A stretch of 34,933 nt of DNA from Gammaproteobacteria bacterium (lineage in GTDB: Bacteria; Pseudomonadota; Gammaproteobacteria; Magnimaribacterales; Magnimaribacteraceae): positions 1 to 34,933 of the forward strand of contig DTSY01000062.1 in NCBI GenBank assembly GCA_012965075.1. The letters are read 5' to 3'. Positions 16,383-25,441 of this stretch are shown in pieces. The notes under the pieces are model-generated. The model was not told the origin of the DNA, did not search any database, and saw nothing but the letters and a program-made list of their open reading frames with translations. Positions within the stretch are counted from its first letter, which is position 1. Each line of letters begins with the position of its first letter. The translations under genes and the position numbers were made by a program.

Positions 16383-17491
16383 TGAAGGATTTTCACCGTG
16401 AGCATATGCTGAGTGCTCTATCAGTAGCTGAAAAGGCAAGATACTTAGCCTCACCAAATCCCATGGTAGGTGCTGTCATAGTTAAAGATAACAAAATTAT
16501 TGGAACCGGCTTCACGCATAAACCTGGAAAAGATCATGCTGAAATAGACGCCATCAAGAATGTCTATACCAAATTTAAAGACAAAGCTGCAAACAGGCTA
16601 AAAAATAGCTCTATTTATGTAACCTTAGAACCCTGTAGTAAACAAGGAAGAACTCCTGCTTGTACCAAATCCATAATTGAAGAAGGCATAAAAGAAGTTT
16701 ATATAGGGTGTCAAGATCCTTCTCAGAAAGGAGTTGAAAAGCTAAAGAAAGCTGGGCTTAAAGTTAAATCTGGTTTACTAGAAAACGAGTCCTTAGAACT
16801 AAACCGAGGTTTCTTCTCAAGAATTAATCGTAAGCGCCCTTTTGTTACATGCAAGATAGCCTGCTCATTAGATGGGGGTATTGGGCTTAAAAATGGAGGG
16901 AGTAAATGGATAACTTCAAAGGAATCAAGAGCAGATGTGCACAAATTAAGAGCATACTCAGACGCAATTTTGACTGGTATTGGGACAGTTCTAACAGATA
17001 ATCCAAAACTGACAGTTAGAAACAAAGAATTTAAAAGGCTGGGTAAGGGGATCCACCCCAAAAGATATGTCTTAGATAGCAAATTAAGATTAAAGGGTGA
17101 CGAGAATCTGTTAACAGATGGATTAGAAACCACTATTTTTTGTCATAAATTGAGGAAGGTTGACTACCAAAATTCTCACGTAAAGATAGTTGAAGCTGGA
17201 GGAAAATCTAAACGAGTTTCATTAAAAAAAGTAATGGATTATCTTAATAAAGAGGAATGTAATTATCTTATGGTTGAAGCAGGCTCAAAAATAAACACCA
17301 GTTTTATAACTTCAAAATTAATAGATGAACTAATATTTTATGTTGCGCCTACAACACTAGGAAAGAACAAAATAAATTTCTCGGAATTCGAAAGTTCTTT
17401 TTCAAACATAGGTACAATCCGTCTGGAACTAAAGGAAATCAACGAAATAGGACCTGATTTTAAACTTATTACTAAACCAATATATTCGTAA
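16382..17491 (+). CDS. ribD: Bifunctional riboflavin biosynthesis deaminase/reductase RibD
   Basis: Catalyses steps two and three of riboflavin synthesis: deamination of the pyrimidine amine, then NADPH reduction of the ribose side chain. The deaminase zinc site is visible at H52 and E54 (HAEIDAI), C85 and C94 (EPCSKQGRTPAC). The reductase domain follows from about residue 154, with CKIACSLDGGIGLKNGGSKW and ILTGIGTVLTDNPKLTVR. At 369 residues it is normal. The GTG start overlaps the nrdR stop by one base. The next gene, 2 bases on, is ribB rather than the expected riboflavin synthase gene. Confidence 0.96.
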   Translation: MKDFHREHMLSALSVAEKARYLASPNPMVGAVIVKDNKIIGTGFTHKPGKDHAEIDAIKNVYTKFKDKAANRLKNSSIYVTLEPCSKQGRTPACTKSIIEEGIKEVYIGCQDPSQKGVEKLKKAGLKVKSGLLENESLELNRGFFSRINRKRPFVTCKIACSLDGGIGLKNGGSKWITSKESRADVHKLRAYSDAILTGIGTVLTDNPKLTVRNKEFKRLGKGIHPKRYVLDSKLRLKGDENLLTDGLETTIFCHKLRKVDYQNSHVKIVEAGGKSKRVSLKKVMDYLNKEECNYLMVEAGSKINTSFITSKLIDELIFYVAPTTLGKNKINFSEFESSFSNIGTIRLELKEINEIGPDFKLITKPIYS

Positions 17492-17493
17492 AG

Positions 17494-18585
17494 ATGGAAC
17501 TTAATAAAATCCAAGAATTAATTTCAGACCTTTCTGAGGGAAAGATGATTATTCTCATGGACGATGAAGAAAGAGAGAACGAAGGAGATTTGATTCTTGC
17601 TGCTGAAAAAGTAACAGCTGTAGCCATAAATTTTATGGCTACACATGCTAGAGGATTAATTTGCTTGGCTTTAAGTCAAAAAAGATGTGAACAACTTAAC
17701 CTCGAGCCAATGGTCAAAGATAATAGAACTCAGCAAGGAACCGCTTTCACAGTTTCCATCGAAGCAGCAAAGGGTGTAACAACAGGTATATCCGCTGCAG
17801 ATAGAGCAACAACTATCTTAGCTGCAGTGAAAAAAAACGCTTCTCCAAAAGACATAGTTCAACCAGGACACGTGTTCCCTTTAAGATCGTCTGATGGTGG
17901 TGTCTTAACTAGAGCAGGTCATACAGAGGCGGGACTGGATTTAACCAAATTAGCTGGACTTGAAGAAGCTGCTGTAATAGTTGAAATCATGAATGAAGAT
18001 GGAAGTATGGCAAGAAGAAAAGATTTGGAGAAGTTTGCGAAGAAACATGATCTTAAGATTGGAACTATTGCAGACCTAATTCATTACAGGAATATTAATG
18101 AAAAAAGTATTGAAAAGATTGAATCAACAAAGGTTAAAAATGAATATGGAGAATTTGTTCTGATAGCTTATCAAGATACGATCTTTAACCAGATTCATTT
18201 GGCTTTAGTAAAAGGAAAAGTATCTGCAAATAAAGATACCTTAGTAAGAGTACAAACTCTTAATACTCTTCAAGATGTCATGGGCATAAATGAGTTTGGT
18301 AGCAGATTTTCGTATTCTCAATCTCTAGAGAAAATACAAGGGGAGGAAGCTGGTATTCTTCTTTTATTATCTGAAAGAGAAACTCCTCAAGAAATCCTTA
18401 AAAACATGAAATTTTTAAAAGGTGAGCGTAAGCATACGAGAACTGAGACTGTGGATAACAGGATAATTGGAATAGGTTCACAAATTCTAAGGGATTTAGG
18501 TGTAAAAAAGATGAAACTACTTGGCTCAGAAGTAAAATACCCACTGGCTGGATTTGATTTAGAAATAACGGAATTTATAAATTAA
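17494..18585 (+). CDS. ribB: 3,4-dihydroxy-2-butanone-4-phosphate synthase with degenerate GTP-cyclohydrolase-like C-terminus (RibBX)
   Basis: The N-terminal half (to about residue 200) is RibB, which makes the four-carbon unit for riboflavin from ribulose 5-phosphate: DDEERENEGD at 23-32, THARGLICLALS, and GHTEAGLDLTKLAG. The C-terminal half aligns in position with RibA (GTP cyclohydrolase II) but has no cysteine at all and lacks the zinc-binding C-X10-C-X-C region. It therefore cannot be a normal GTP cyclohydrolase II. This matches the RibBX type known in Proteobacteria, in which the second half is retained but inactive as a cyclohydrolase. A separate ribA must exist elsewhere. It is 363 residues, set 2 bases after ribD and 7 bases before ribH. 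Confidence 0.93.
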   Translation: MELNKIQELISDLSEGKMIILMDDEERENEGDLILAAEKVTAVAINFMATHARGLICLALSQKRCEQLNLEPMVKDNRTQQGTAFTVSIEAAKGVTTGISAADRATTILAAVKKNASPKDIVQPGHVFPLRSSDGGVLTRAGHTEAGLDLTKLAGLEEAAVIVEIMNEDGSMARRKDLEKFAKKHDLKIGTIADLIHYRNINEKSIEKIESTKVKNEYGEFVLIAYQDTIFNQIHLALVKGKVSANKDTLVRVQTLNTLQDVMGINEFGSRFSYSQSLEKIQGEEAGILLLLSERETPQEILKNMKFLKGERKHTRTETVDNRIIGIGSQILRDLGVKKMKLLGSEVKYPLAGFDLEITEFIN

Positions 18586-18592
18586 GAAAACT

Positions 18593-19066
18593 ATGACTCC
18601 AAAAGGAAAAAAAGAATTTAAAGCGTCGAATGCTTCCATTAATGCCAAATATGGATTGCTCTCTACTCAGTGGAATAAGTTTGTTGTGGATGTAATGTTA
18701 GAAAGTGCTGAAAAAGAGCTGACTTCTCAAGGCGTGGAACCAAACAATATTGTGAAAATTGAAGTACCAGGAGCCTATGAGTTGCCTTTAGCGGCAAAAA
18801 GGATGCTCGAAAATGATATCGACGCAGTCATTGCTCTGGGTGCCGTCATTAAGGGGGAAACACCTCACTTTGATTTTGTTTCAAGTAGCTGTGCAAATGG
18901 ATTAACCAGAGTCTCATTGGATGCAAATAAACCAGTTCTCTTTGGAGTTCTAACAACAGAGACCGAAGAGCAGGCCATTCAAAGAGCAGATCCAAAAGAA
19001 GGCAATAAAGGGGCAGAAGTAGCTCAAAGTGCTATGGAGTTACTTGAGCAATTAGCATCTCTATGA
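18593..19066 (+). CDS. ribH: 6,7-dimethyl-8-ribityllumazine synthase
   Basis: Penultimate riboflavin step: joins the pyrimidine from RibD with the butanone phosphate from RibB to make lumazine. Typical motifs are VPGAYELPLAAKRML (58-72), GAVIKGETPHFDFVS with the catalytic histidine H92, and GVLTTETEEQAIQRA followed by GNKGAEVAQSA. At 157 residues it has the usual size. The ATG is 7 bases after ribBX, and its stop overlaps the nusB start (ATGA), a coupled arrangement usual in Gammaproteobacteria. Confidence 0.97.
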   Translation: MTPKGKKEFKASNASINAKYGLLSTQWNKFVVDVMLESAEKELTSQGVEPNNIVKIEVPGAYELPLAAKRMLENDIDAVIALGAVIKGETPHFDFVSSSCANGLTRVSLDANKPVLFGVLTTETEEQAIQRADPKEGNKGAEVAQSAMELLEQLASL

Positions 19067-19461
19067 CTAAGTCATCTAAGACTCATTCTCCAACAAGGTC
19101 AAGAGACAAGGTTCTGCAAACTTTATACGAATTAGAGTTGAGCGGAGAAGATTTAAAAGATGTACTCAAAAATCACCCTTCAGAGAAATCTAATGCATTT
19201 TATAACGATATGCTAAAAGGAGTTTTAGACAACCAAGAGAATATTGACGAAATAATCCAAAATAATCTTGACCGACCTTTTCAACAACTTGACGTTATAG
19301 AAAAGAATGCGATCAGGATTGGATTATTTGAACTAATGAACAAAGAGCTAGACGCCGCAATAGTTATCAATGAATCTATCAGAATGACCAAGAAATATGG
19401 TTCGGTTGAAGGATATAAGCTGGTTAATGCAGTCTTAGATAAAATTATTAAAGCGAGCTAG
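19063..19461 (+). CDS. nusB: Transcription antitermination factor NusB
   Basis: RNA-binding factor that, with NusE (S10), binds boxA in ribosomal RNA leaders and prevents early termination. At 132 residues it is all-helical, with a conserved C-terminal core: LDVIEKNAIRIGLFEL, AIVINESIRMTKKYGS and YKLVNAVLDKI. The start overlaps the ribH stop by 4 bases. The N-terminal SPTRSRDKVLQTLYELELSG matches the arginine-rich RNA-binding start of the family. Its last 14 bases overlap the 3' end of the convergent DUF3604 gene. Confidence 0.96.
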   Translation: MTKSSKTHSPTRSRDKVLQTLYELELSGEDLKDVLKNHPSEKSNAFYNDMLKGVLDNQENIDEIIQNNLDRPFQQLDVIEKNAIRIGLFELMNKELDAAIVINESIRMTKKYGSVEGYKLVNAVLDKIIKAS

Positions 19462-21715
19462 AGCTAAACTTTACAAATATTGGTGAAGACCAGGCTCTTT
19501 CTTCAGTTAAAGATAAGCAATCTCCTGTGCCTTTGCCCTTGGGATCTCCACAAAGATTAACTTTTATACATCTACCATTTTGATCTAACTCACAATCCAA
19601 GCCACTGGCATTAATGGCTTCAGTTGGTTCTTGCACTGCTCTGACGTAATAGACTATTTCTCTGCTGCTGCCTTCAAATTGTTCATCAATAAACTCAACC
19701 TGACAACCCTCTTGTGATGGCTCGCATTCAAATGTTCTCCATGGATCTTCTATCAATGCATTGATGGGTTCACCTTCATAAACTTGAGGCCTTATTCTTA
19801 TTACTTCAATCCTAGAGATATTCTTTCTTTCATCAGAGGGATTGAAACATTCTCCCCTGCATAACCTCTCTAACACCTCAGAACCTAGATTGTCGTTATC
19901 CAAGGGGCTGCATCCAGGTAATTGTTTCTGTGCCCCCAGTGCTTTCACCTGGAATTTTGGAGAAGCAGACATTTCAGTTTCAGCACCCATGGGAATAGAT
20001 AATCCACCAGGGTGATTTACTAAATCAAACCAGAGTAAGATTCTTTCTCCACTGGTTGCGTAAACCTCACGGTTACTTAAAGCCCCCCAAATCTCTTCCC
20101 TGTTCCTTGACTCGACATGCGCAGCCACCAATCCTCCTGTATAGAGAAAAGAAGAAGCTCTTTCAGACTGAAGAGGTAGGGTTACCTTGGAACACTGGAT
20201 GCCATAGCACTCCAGTTTGGAGTCAGGATCAAGATCTAATTTTTGTGCTAAAGGCAATTTAGGATCAGATAATCTTGGATTCATAAAGTTTCTACCTGTT
20301 TCGCTTTCCATATCAACACGAGATTCAGTATTTAATTTCCTTTTACTTTCTTTATAGCCTGTCCCCGGTCTGGCCTGGTGGTTATCACTAGAACCTATAA
20401 AACCATATCTGAATCTTAAGGGCTCTTCAGTTGAAAAATCCGTTAGTGCTAAAGCGTATTGAGCTGACATTTTAGGTCGATAATCAAAAGCTGGTAAAAA
20501 GCAATCTTTGCATTGTCCTGAGTCTTTCCACTCCATAGGATCGTATCCCGGTACAGTCAGCAACCCTAATGGATTGGAACTCACAAATATTTGCCTAGCT
20601 TCTATTGCTCTTTTATTACATTCTTCATCAGATCCTGCAGATACTCTACATCTCTCCCTGATAATTTCTCCAGCTTGGAAGCAATCTGGTACATAACTTT
20701 GACTGGGTTGATTACACAACAAGGTCTCGTCATTTTGAACCTCCATTGGAGCCCAAGGTCTATATTCCTCAGAATTTCCATGCCCTGAATAAATTTCTAA
20801 AAGTTTATTAAAGGAAGCATTGTGTGCATTCGGGTTCAGTTGCAAGTCCCAAGAAGTCAAAGGAGGAGTTACATTTCCCCATGCACTTCCGTGTGGGATG
20901 ACTAATGTATCTAAATTTAACTGTTCAAGTTTTCTGAATAGCTCTGCAGAGGTTTCTGCTTTTTCATAACAATCAGAATTGGGGTTGAGTGCTTCTCCTT
21001 GCTTGCAATCTTTAGAAGCTTTTGCAACTAAGGATTTGAATCTCCAGTCCAAGTAATTTTTTCTATTAGGAAAATCTAACAGTACCGCAGCGGCAGTTAC
21101 CAGAGTAGTACTACCAAAAGCAAAGCTATTAAAAGCTCCTGAAGTAGTTGAAATAGGCATCGAAGGCACTTCTTCTTTATCTATACCCCTAATAATTATG
21201 TTCTTATGTCCATAATGAGTATCTTTATTCACACTGGCTTGAGTCCACTCCCAACCTAAGAAAGGCACTAAAGGTGGCTCGTCTAAATCGTCAGAAACTT
21301 GCACACAGTTTTGAATTGAGTCTAGGCTATCTTTCCATTCTCTTTTAGTTAACCACTCAGCATGATCAGTAACTGCAAAGAAATCTAGATTTGAACAAAA
21401 TCGAGCAAAGTTACATGCGTCAGCTACCGGATGAGTTCCCTCTCCATTTGCGATAGGGAGATTTAACAACAATGCATCAAACGAGAAAGTTGTATGAACA
21501 TGCAAATCACCAAAGAGTATCTTTTTAGCTGTGGGCTTCTCAGTAAACGCGTCTTCCTTTATAAGGGTAGAGCTAATTTTATTAAGTTCAATAACCTCTC
21601 CAGGCCCTTGATAAACCCCGAACCAATTAAAGAATATCCCTATCAACAGAAATAAAATTGCTGAAAGGATGGAAGCTAAGGCATACAGTAGCCACTTCCT
21701 TAACTGTTTAGCCAT
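19448..21715 (-). CDS. Membrane-anchored DUF3604 protein with PHP-type metal motif
   Basis: A 755-residue protein with one N-terminal helix (about 8-30), then a large domain that is almost certainly periplasmic, as it carries many cysteines. The DUF3604 start is clear: LFGDLHVHTTFSFDA (H72, H74) and LDFFAVTDHAEWL (D117, H118), a metal-binding pattern shared with PHP-family phosphoesterases. Further family marks are FLGWEWTQ (about 150-160), IPHGSAWG, YGFIGSSDNHQARPGTGY and NREVYATSGERI. Its biochemical function is not established in any member I know. It is last in the leftward run, 7 bases after a small exported protein, and follows purA; the link to purine metabolism may be only positional. 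The 3' end overlaps nusB. Confidence 0.9.
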   Translation of the reverse strand: MAKQLRKWLLYALASILSAILFLLIGIFFNWFGVYQGPGEVIELNKISSTLIKEDAFTEKPTAKKILFGDLHVHTTFSFDALLLNLPIANGEGTHPVADACNFARFCSNLDFFAVTDHAEWLTKREWKDSLDSIQNCVQVSDDLDEPPLVPFLGWEWTQASVNKDTHYGHKNIIIRGIDKEEVPSMPISTTSGAFNSFAFGSTTLVTAAAVLLDFPNRKNYLDWRFKSLVAKASKDCKQGEALNPNSDCYEKAETSAELFRKLEQLNLDTLVIPHGSAWGNVTPPLTSWDLQLNPNAHNASFNKLLEIYSGHGNSEEYRPWAPMEVQNDETLLCNQPSQSYVPDCFQAGEIIRERCRVSAGSDEECNKRAIEARQIFVSSNPLGLLTVPGYDPMEWKDSGQCKDCFLPAFDYRPKMSAQYALALTDFSTEEPLRFRYGFIGSSDNHQARPGTGYKESKRKLNTESRVDMESETGRNFMNPRLSDPKLPLAQKLDLDPDSKLECYGIQCSKVTLPLQSERASSFLYTGGLVAAHVESRNREEIWGALSNREVYATSGERILLWFDLVNHPGGLSIPMGAETEMSASPKFQVKALGAQKQLPGCSPLDNDNLGSEVLERLCRGECFNPSDERKNISRIEVIRIRPQVYEGEPINALIEDPWRTFECEPSQEGCQVEFIDEQFEGSSREIVYYVRAVQEPTEAINASGLDCELDQNGRCIKVNLCGDPKGKGTGDCLSLTEERAWSSPIFVKFSSSSL

Positions 21716-21722
21716 TTGCAGC

Positions 21723-22100
21723 CTAGCCAGAGGAGGTTTCAGGTTGTATTAATAAGTAATTTTTTAAGCTCTCAAGCTCAACGAAGTAATAATCTCTCTT
21801 GGGCTGCTCCTCTAGGAGTTCAACCTTAAAAATTCTTCCATCTCTAAAACTTTCAAGTAGTTTTATCTTTTCACCTTTTTTAACTCTATACAGATCTCTT
21901 GCATCAATAAATAACCTGTAAGGAGAGTCTAAGAAATCTCTATTTAGACTCAGCTCAATGGCATCGTGCTTGTAGTGATACAAGACCTGTGAGTTGTCTC
22001 TTTTTAGTTTAAGTTCATTGCCTATTTCATAAGCTATGGTCTCATTGGCGAATACAGCCAGTGAGAGAGCTGAAAGGATTGATATCAACAAGTATTTCAT
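21723..22100 (-). CDS. Small exported protein of unknown function
   Basis: A 125-residue protein with a signal peptide (MKYLLISILSALSLAVFA, then NET), followed by about 105 residues rich in alternating hydrophobic and charged residues, suggesting beta structure (VLYHYKHDAIELSL, YRLFIDARDLYRVKKGEKI, GRIFKVELLEE). No cysteines appear in the mature part. I do not recognise the family; a short SH3-like fold is possible but unproven. It sits 2 bases after purA and 7 bases before the DUF3604 gene, so it may act with that protein in the periplasm. Confidence 0.75.
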   Translation of the reverse strand: MKYLLISILSALSLAVFANETIAYEIGNELKLKRDNSQVLYHYKHDAIELSLNRDFLDSPYRLFIDARDLYRVKKGEKIKLLESFRDGRIFKVELLEEQPKRDYYFVELESLKNYLLIQPETSSG

Positions 22101-22102
22101 TT

Positions 22103-23386
22103 CTATAGAGGGTATTTTCGGATAATTGCATCCTCACGTCTAGGGCCCGTTGAAATCATGACTATGGGGGCCCCACAAAGTTCTTCGACTTTGGCTATGA
22201 AATCAATTGCTTTGTCATTCAAATCTTCAAATCTTTGAACGCCTGCTGTGGGTTCTTGCCAACCCTCCAGTTCGATGTACTGAGGCTCAATATCATTCAG
22301 AGCCAAGGATTCTAAAATATCCTCTCTTGATAACGAACTAGAATAATCTGAACATATCTTTATTTTCTCTAAACCATCTAGTACGTCTATCTTTGTTAAG
22401 CAGATTCCATTAATACCATTCAAATAAACTGTGTGAGACAGTAATACTGCATCTAACCAACCGCACCTTCTAGGCCTTCCGGTCGTGGCACCTACTTCCC
22501 CTCCTTTTTCAGCAAGATAACTGCCTATTTCATCATTTAATTCAGTTGGAAAGGGTCCTTCTCCCACTCGGGTTGTATACGCTTTACATATACCTAAAGA
22601 ATAATCAATGCTGGTTGCACTGACGCCTGCACCAGAAGCTATTCCTCCTAAAGAAGAGTTACTCGAAGTTACAAAAGGATAAGTTCCTAGGCTGTAATCT
22701 AAAAGAGCACCTTGTGCCCCTTCAAAAAGAATTGTTTTGTTGCTTTCTTGAAATGCTTTTAATTCTGCGATCACATTTCCCACAAAAGGTTTCAATCTTT
22801 CTGCCTGCTTAAGATTTTCATCCAGAAGCTCATTTAAATCTTCTTGTTGATCTTCGTCATGTCTTTTGATCAAGAAGTTGTAGATATCAAGAGCTTCTTC
22901 CAATTTTACTTTCAGTGCGTTGGGATCATATAAATCTGCTACCCTTATAGATCTTCGGCCTACCCTATCTTCATAGGCTGGCCCTATTCCTCTTCCTGTT
23001 GTTCCAATTTTTGTTCCACTTCTTGATCTTTCTCTAAGTTGATCAATTTTTTTATGATAGGGCTGAATAAGACACGCAGCGTTACTCACTACCAACCTAT
23101 CCTTTAGATCCCCTATAAACTCAAAAGCATCATCTATTTCAGAAAAAAGTGCTTCGAGACTGATGACAACACCCCTTCCCAAAAAACACTTAATATTCTT
23201 ATGACATATAGACGAAGGCAGTAAATGAAAAACCACTTCTTTTCCATCAATGATCAGGGTATGCCCAGCATTATGACCGCCTTGATATCTAACAGCGGCA
23301 TCGATGTCCTTTGACAGAAGATCGACTACCTTACCCTTGCCTTCATCTCCCCATTGCAAACCTAAGAGAGAAATCGAGTTACTCAT
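22103..23386 (-). CDS. purA: Adenylosuccinate synthetase
   Basis: Commits IMP to AMP synthesis: GTP-driven addition of aspartate to IMP. The N-terminal GLQWGDEGKGKVVDLL (9-24) contains the catalytic aspartate D14 and the phosphate loop. YQGGHNAGHTL holds the second catalytic histidine. GTTGRGIGPAYEDRVGR, LFEGAQGALLDYSLGTYP and GEVGATTGRPRRCGWLD are all standard. At 427 residues it is full length. It lies 49 bases after hflC, as in the usual hfl-purA order, but without the small YjeT-like gene sometimes found between them. Confidence 0.98.
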   Translation of the reverse strand: MSNSISLLGLQWGDEGKGKVVDLLSKDIDAAVRYQGGHNAGHTLIIDGKEVVFHLLPSSICHKNIKCFLGRGVVISLEALFSEIDDAFEFIGDLKDRLVVSNAACLIQPYHKKIDQLRERSRSGTKIGTTGRGIGPAYEDRVGRRSIRVADLYDPNALKVKLEEALDIYNFLIKRHDEDQQEDLNELLDENLKQAERLKPFVGNVIAELKAFQESNKTILFEGAQGALLDYSLGTYPFVTSSNSSLGGIASGAGVSATSIDYSLGICKAYTTRVGEGPFPTELNDEIGSYLAEKGGEVGATTGRPRRCGWLDAVLLSHTVYLNGINGICLTKIDVLDGLEKIKICSDYSSSLSREDILESLALNDIEPQYIELEGWQEPTAGVQRFEDLNDKAIDFIAKVEELCGAPIVMISTGPRREDAIIRKYPL

Positions 23387-23435
23387 TAACAGCGCCTACT
23401 GAAAATATATCTGAAACGGCATTTAAGTTAGATTC

Positions 23436-24308
23436 TTAATCTATCTTAGAATTATCTAGATACTTGAAAAAATCACTATCAGGGTCAATTATTAAAATAT
23501 CTCCTTTTGATTGAAAGGTCGCTTGATAGGCTTTAAGACTTCGGGTGAAATCATAAAATTCTGGGTCTTTGGTGTAAGCCTCAGCATAAGTAGCTGTCGC
23601 CTTTGCATCTCCGCTGCCTCTTGTTTCCTCTGCTTCCCTATAGGCGTCTGCCAGAATGATGGTTTTGTCTTTATCAGCTGTAGCTCTTATTTTCTCAGCT
23701 ACTTCATTGCCTTGAGCTCTTAATTCCCTTGCAAGCCTTTCTCTTTCTGTACGCATTCTGTTGTAAACGGAGTCGCTTACTTCAAAGGGTAAGTCGATTT
23801 TTTTGACCCTAAGGTCTATAACCTCTACACCTAGTTCTTGCTGGGCTATTTTATCTAATGAAGTGGCTAAGGAATTCATCAACTGATCTCTTTCTCCTGA
23901 AACAACTTCTTTAACTGTTCTGATACCAAACTCATTTCTTAAACCGGTATCAACCCTTTGACTCAGAAGACGCTTAGCTCTTTCTTCATCTCCTCCTGTT
24001 GTGGTGAAATATTTGGCTACATCTTTGATCCGCCATTTGATAAATGAATCAACCATCAGGGCTTTCTTTTCTGAAGTTAAATACCTCTGTGGTACAGCAT
24101 CCAAAGTTAATATTCTTCCATCAAAATATTTGATTGAATTAACGATCGGCCACTTAAAGTGCAATCCCGGTTGAACATCAAACTCAACAATCTCTCCAAA
24201 TCTCAGCTTCACAGCCCTTTCAATCTCACTAACAACATATATAGACTGTGAAATAATTATGACCGCAATAAGACTTAAAGCCGAAATAATAATACTAGAT
24301 CTTTTCAT
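23436..24308 (-). CDS. hflC: Protease modulator HflC
   Basis: SPFH/prohibitin-family inner-membrane protein that forms a large cage with HflK around the FtsH protease and moderates its action. One N-terminal helix (about 5-27) is followed by the band-7 domain (VSEIERAVKLRFGEIVEFD, GLHFKWPIVNSIKYFD) and a long helical segment ending in YDFTRSLKAYQ and ILIIDPDSDFFKYL. At 290 residues it is somewhat shorter than E. coli HflC (334). GGGAGG lies 8 bases before the ATG, in the 14-base gap after hflK. Confidence 0.96.
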   Translation of the reverse strand: MKRSSIIISALSLIAVIIISQSIYVVSEIERAVKLRFGEIVEFDVQPGLHFKWPIVNSIKYFDGRILTLDAVPQRYLTSEKKALMVDSFIKWRIKDVAKYFTTTGGDEERAKRLLSQRVDTGLRNEFGIRTVKEVVSGERDQLMNSLATSLDKIAQQELGVEVIDLRVKKIDLPFEVSDSVYNRMRTERERLARELRAQGNEVAEKIRATADKDKTIILADAYREAEETRGSGDAKATATYAEAYTKDPEFYDFTRSLKAYQATFQSKGDILIIDPDSDFFKYLDNSKID

Positions 24309-24322
24309 TTAACATTCCTCCC

Positions 24323-25441
24323 TTATTGCCTATTTCTTTTTCTGATCTCTTCAATCACTCGATCAGTTAATTCTCTAATGGATGAAGTGCTACCAGTACC
24401 GGAGCTTGAAGGTTGTACCGATACAATTTCTTCACTTTGCCTAACAATTTTATCCAGTGGCAAATAGAGAATGTTGTTACCGCCTTCCACATCTATCATA
24501 ACTTTTGTACTGTTAGTCATTACGTTTTGTACTGCTTCCAAATAAAGTCTATTTCTTGTTACATCTGGAGCTTTCTGGTACTCAGAAAGTAGCTGAGTGA
24601 ATCTGGAAGCATCACCTTGAGCTTCAGCAATGACTTGAGCTTGGTAAGCTTCTGCATCTTGGATCATTCTTTGGGCTTGACCTCTGGCTTCCGGAACCAG
24701 TCCATTCGCATAAGTTTCAGCTTCATTTCTTACCCGGACTTCGTCTTCCCTAGCTTTTATCACGTCATCAAAAGCAGCTTGCACTTGATCTGGAGGAGAA
24801 GAGTCTTCTATGTTTACGATGACTACCTCCAATCCAGTATGATACCTATCAAGATATTCCTGCAATCTGGCCTTAGTTAATTGCGCTATTTCCTCCCTTC
24901 CTGTAGTTAAAGCATCATCCATAATCGAACTACCAACAACATGTCTCAAGGCACTCTCAGTTGCTTGGGCTAAGCTATTATCAGGTTCTCTAATATCTAA
25001 AACGTATTTTTCTGGATTAGTGATCTGATACTGCACTGAAATAGTTACATCTACAATATTTTCATCTTTTGTCAGCATAAGAGCATCGTGCCTATGCGGC
25101 CTTACTCTAACAACATCAACTATTGTCCAATTATCAATCATCGGGGGATTCCATCGTAAGCCCGGGCCTTTTGTTTCCATGTACTCACCCAGTCTCAAGA
25201 CTACTGATCGCTCCGCTTGTTCCACCTGGTAAATACCCAATCCAGTCCAAATAAGAATAACCAGAATAAAACCAAACAGAATATTTTTTTTGGAAACCCC
25301 AGGTCCAGATCCGCCTGAAGATCCTCCTAGAATACTTCTTATTTTTTCTTTGAATTTATTTATGGCCTCATCTATATCAGGAGGACCATCCTTTCTCCCC
25401 CAAGGGTCTTTATTGTCATTATTATTTCCATTCCAAGACAT
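24323..25441 (-). CDS. hflK: FtsH protease activity modulator HflK
   Basis: Partner of HflC in the FtsH-enclosing membrane complex. The glycine- and asparagine-rich cytoplasmic start (MSWNGNNNDNKDPWGRKDG) is typical of HflK. It is followed by one helix (about 52-70), the SPFH domain (VEQAERSVVLRLGEY, GPGLRWNPPMIDNW) and a long coiled region (EAETYANGLVPEARGQAQRM). The C-terminus has ILYLPLDKIV then a serine-rich tail. 372 residues. Its ATG shares one base with the hflX TGA stop, indicating coupled translation. Confidence 0.97.
   Translation of the reverse strand: MSWNGNNNDNKDPWGRKDGPPDIDEAINKFKEKIRSILGGSSGGSGPGVSKKNILFGFILVILIWTGLGIYQVEQAERSVVLRLGEYMETKGPGLRWNPPMIDNWTIVDVVRVRPHRHDALMLTKDENIVDVTISVQYQITNPEKYVLDIREPDNSLAQATESALRHVVGSSIMDDALTTGREEIAQLTKARLQEYLDRYHTGLEVVIVNIEDSSPPDQVQAAFDDVIKAREDEVRVRNEAETYANGLVPEARGQAQRMIQDAEAYQAQVIAEAQGDASRFTQLLSEYQKAPDVTRNRLYLEAVQNVMTNSTKVMIDVEGGNNILYLPLDKIVRQSEEIVSVQPSSSGTGSTSSIRELTDRVIEEIRKRNRQ

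Noticed and set aside
18094..18585. Active GTP cyclohydrolase II domain fused to RibB
   Set aside because: All zinc-binding cysteines are missing from this half.
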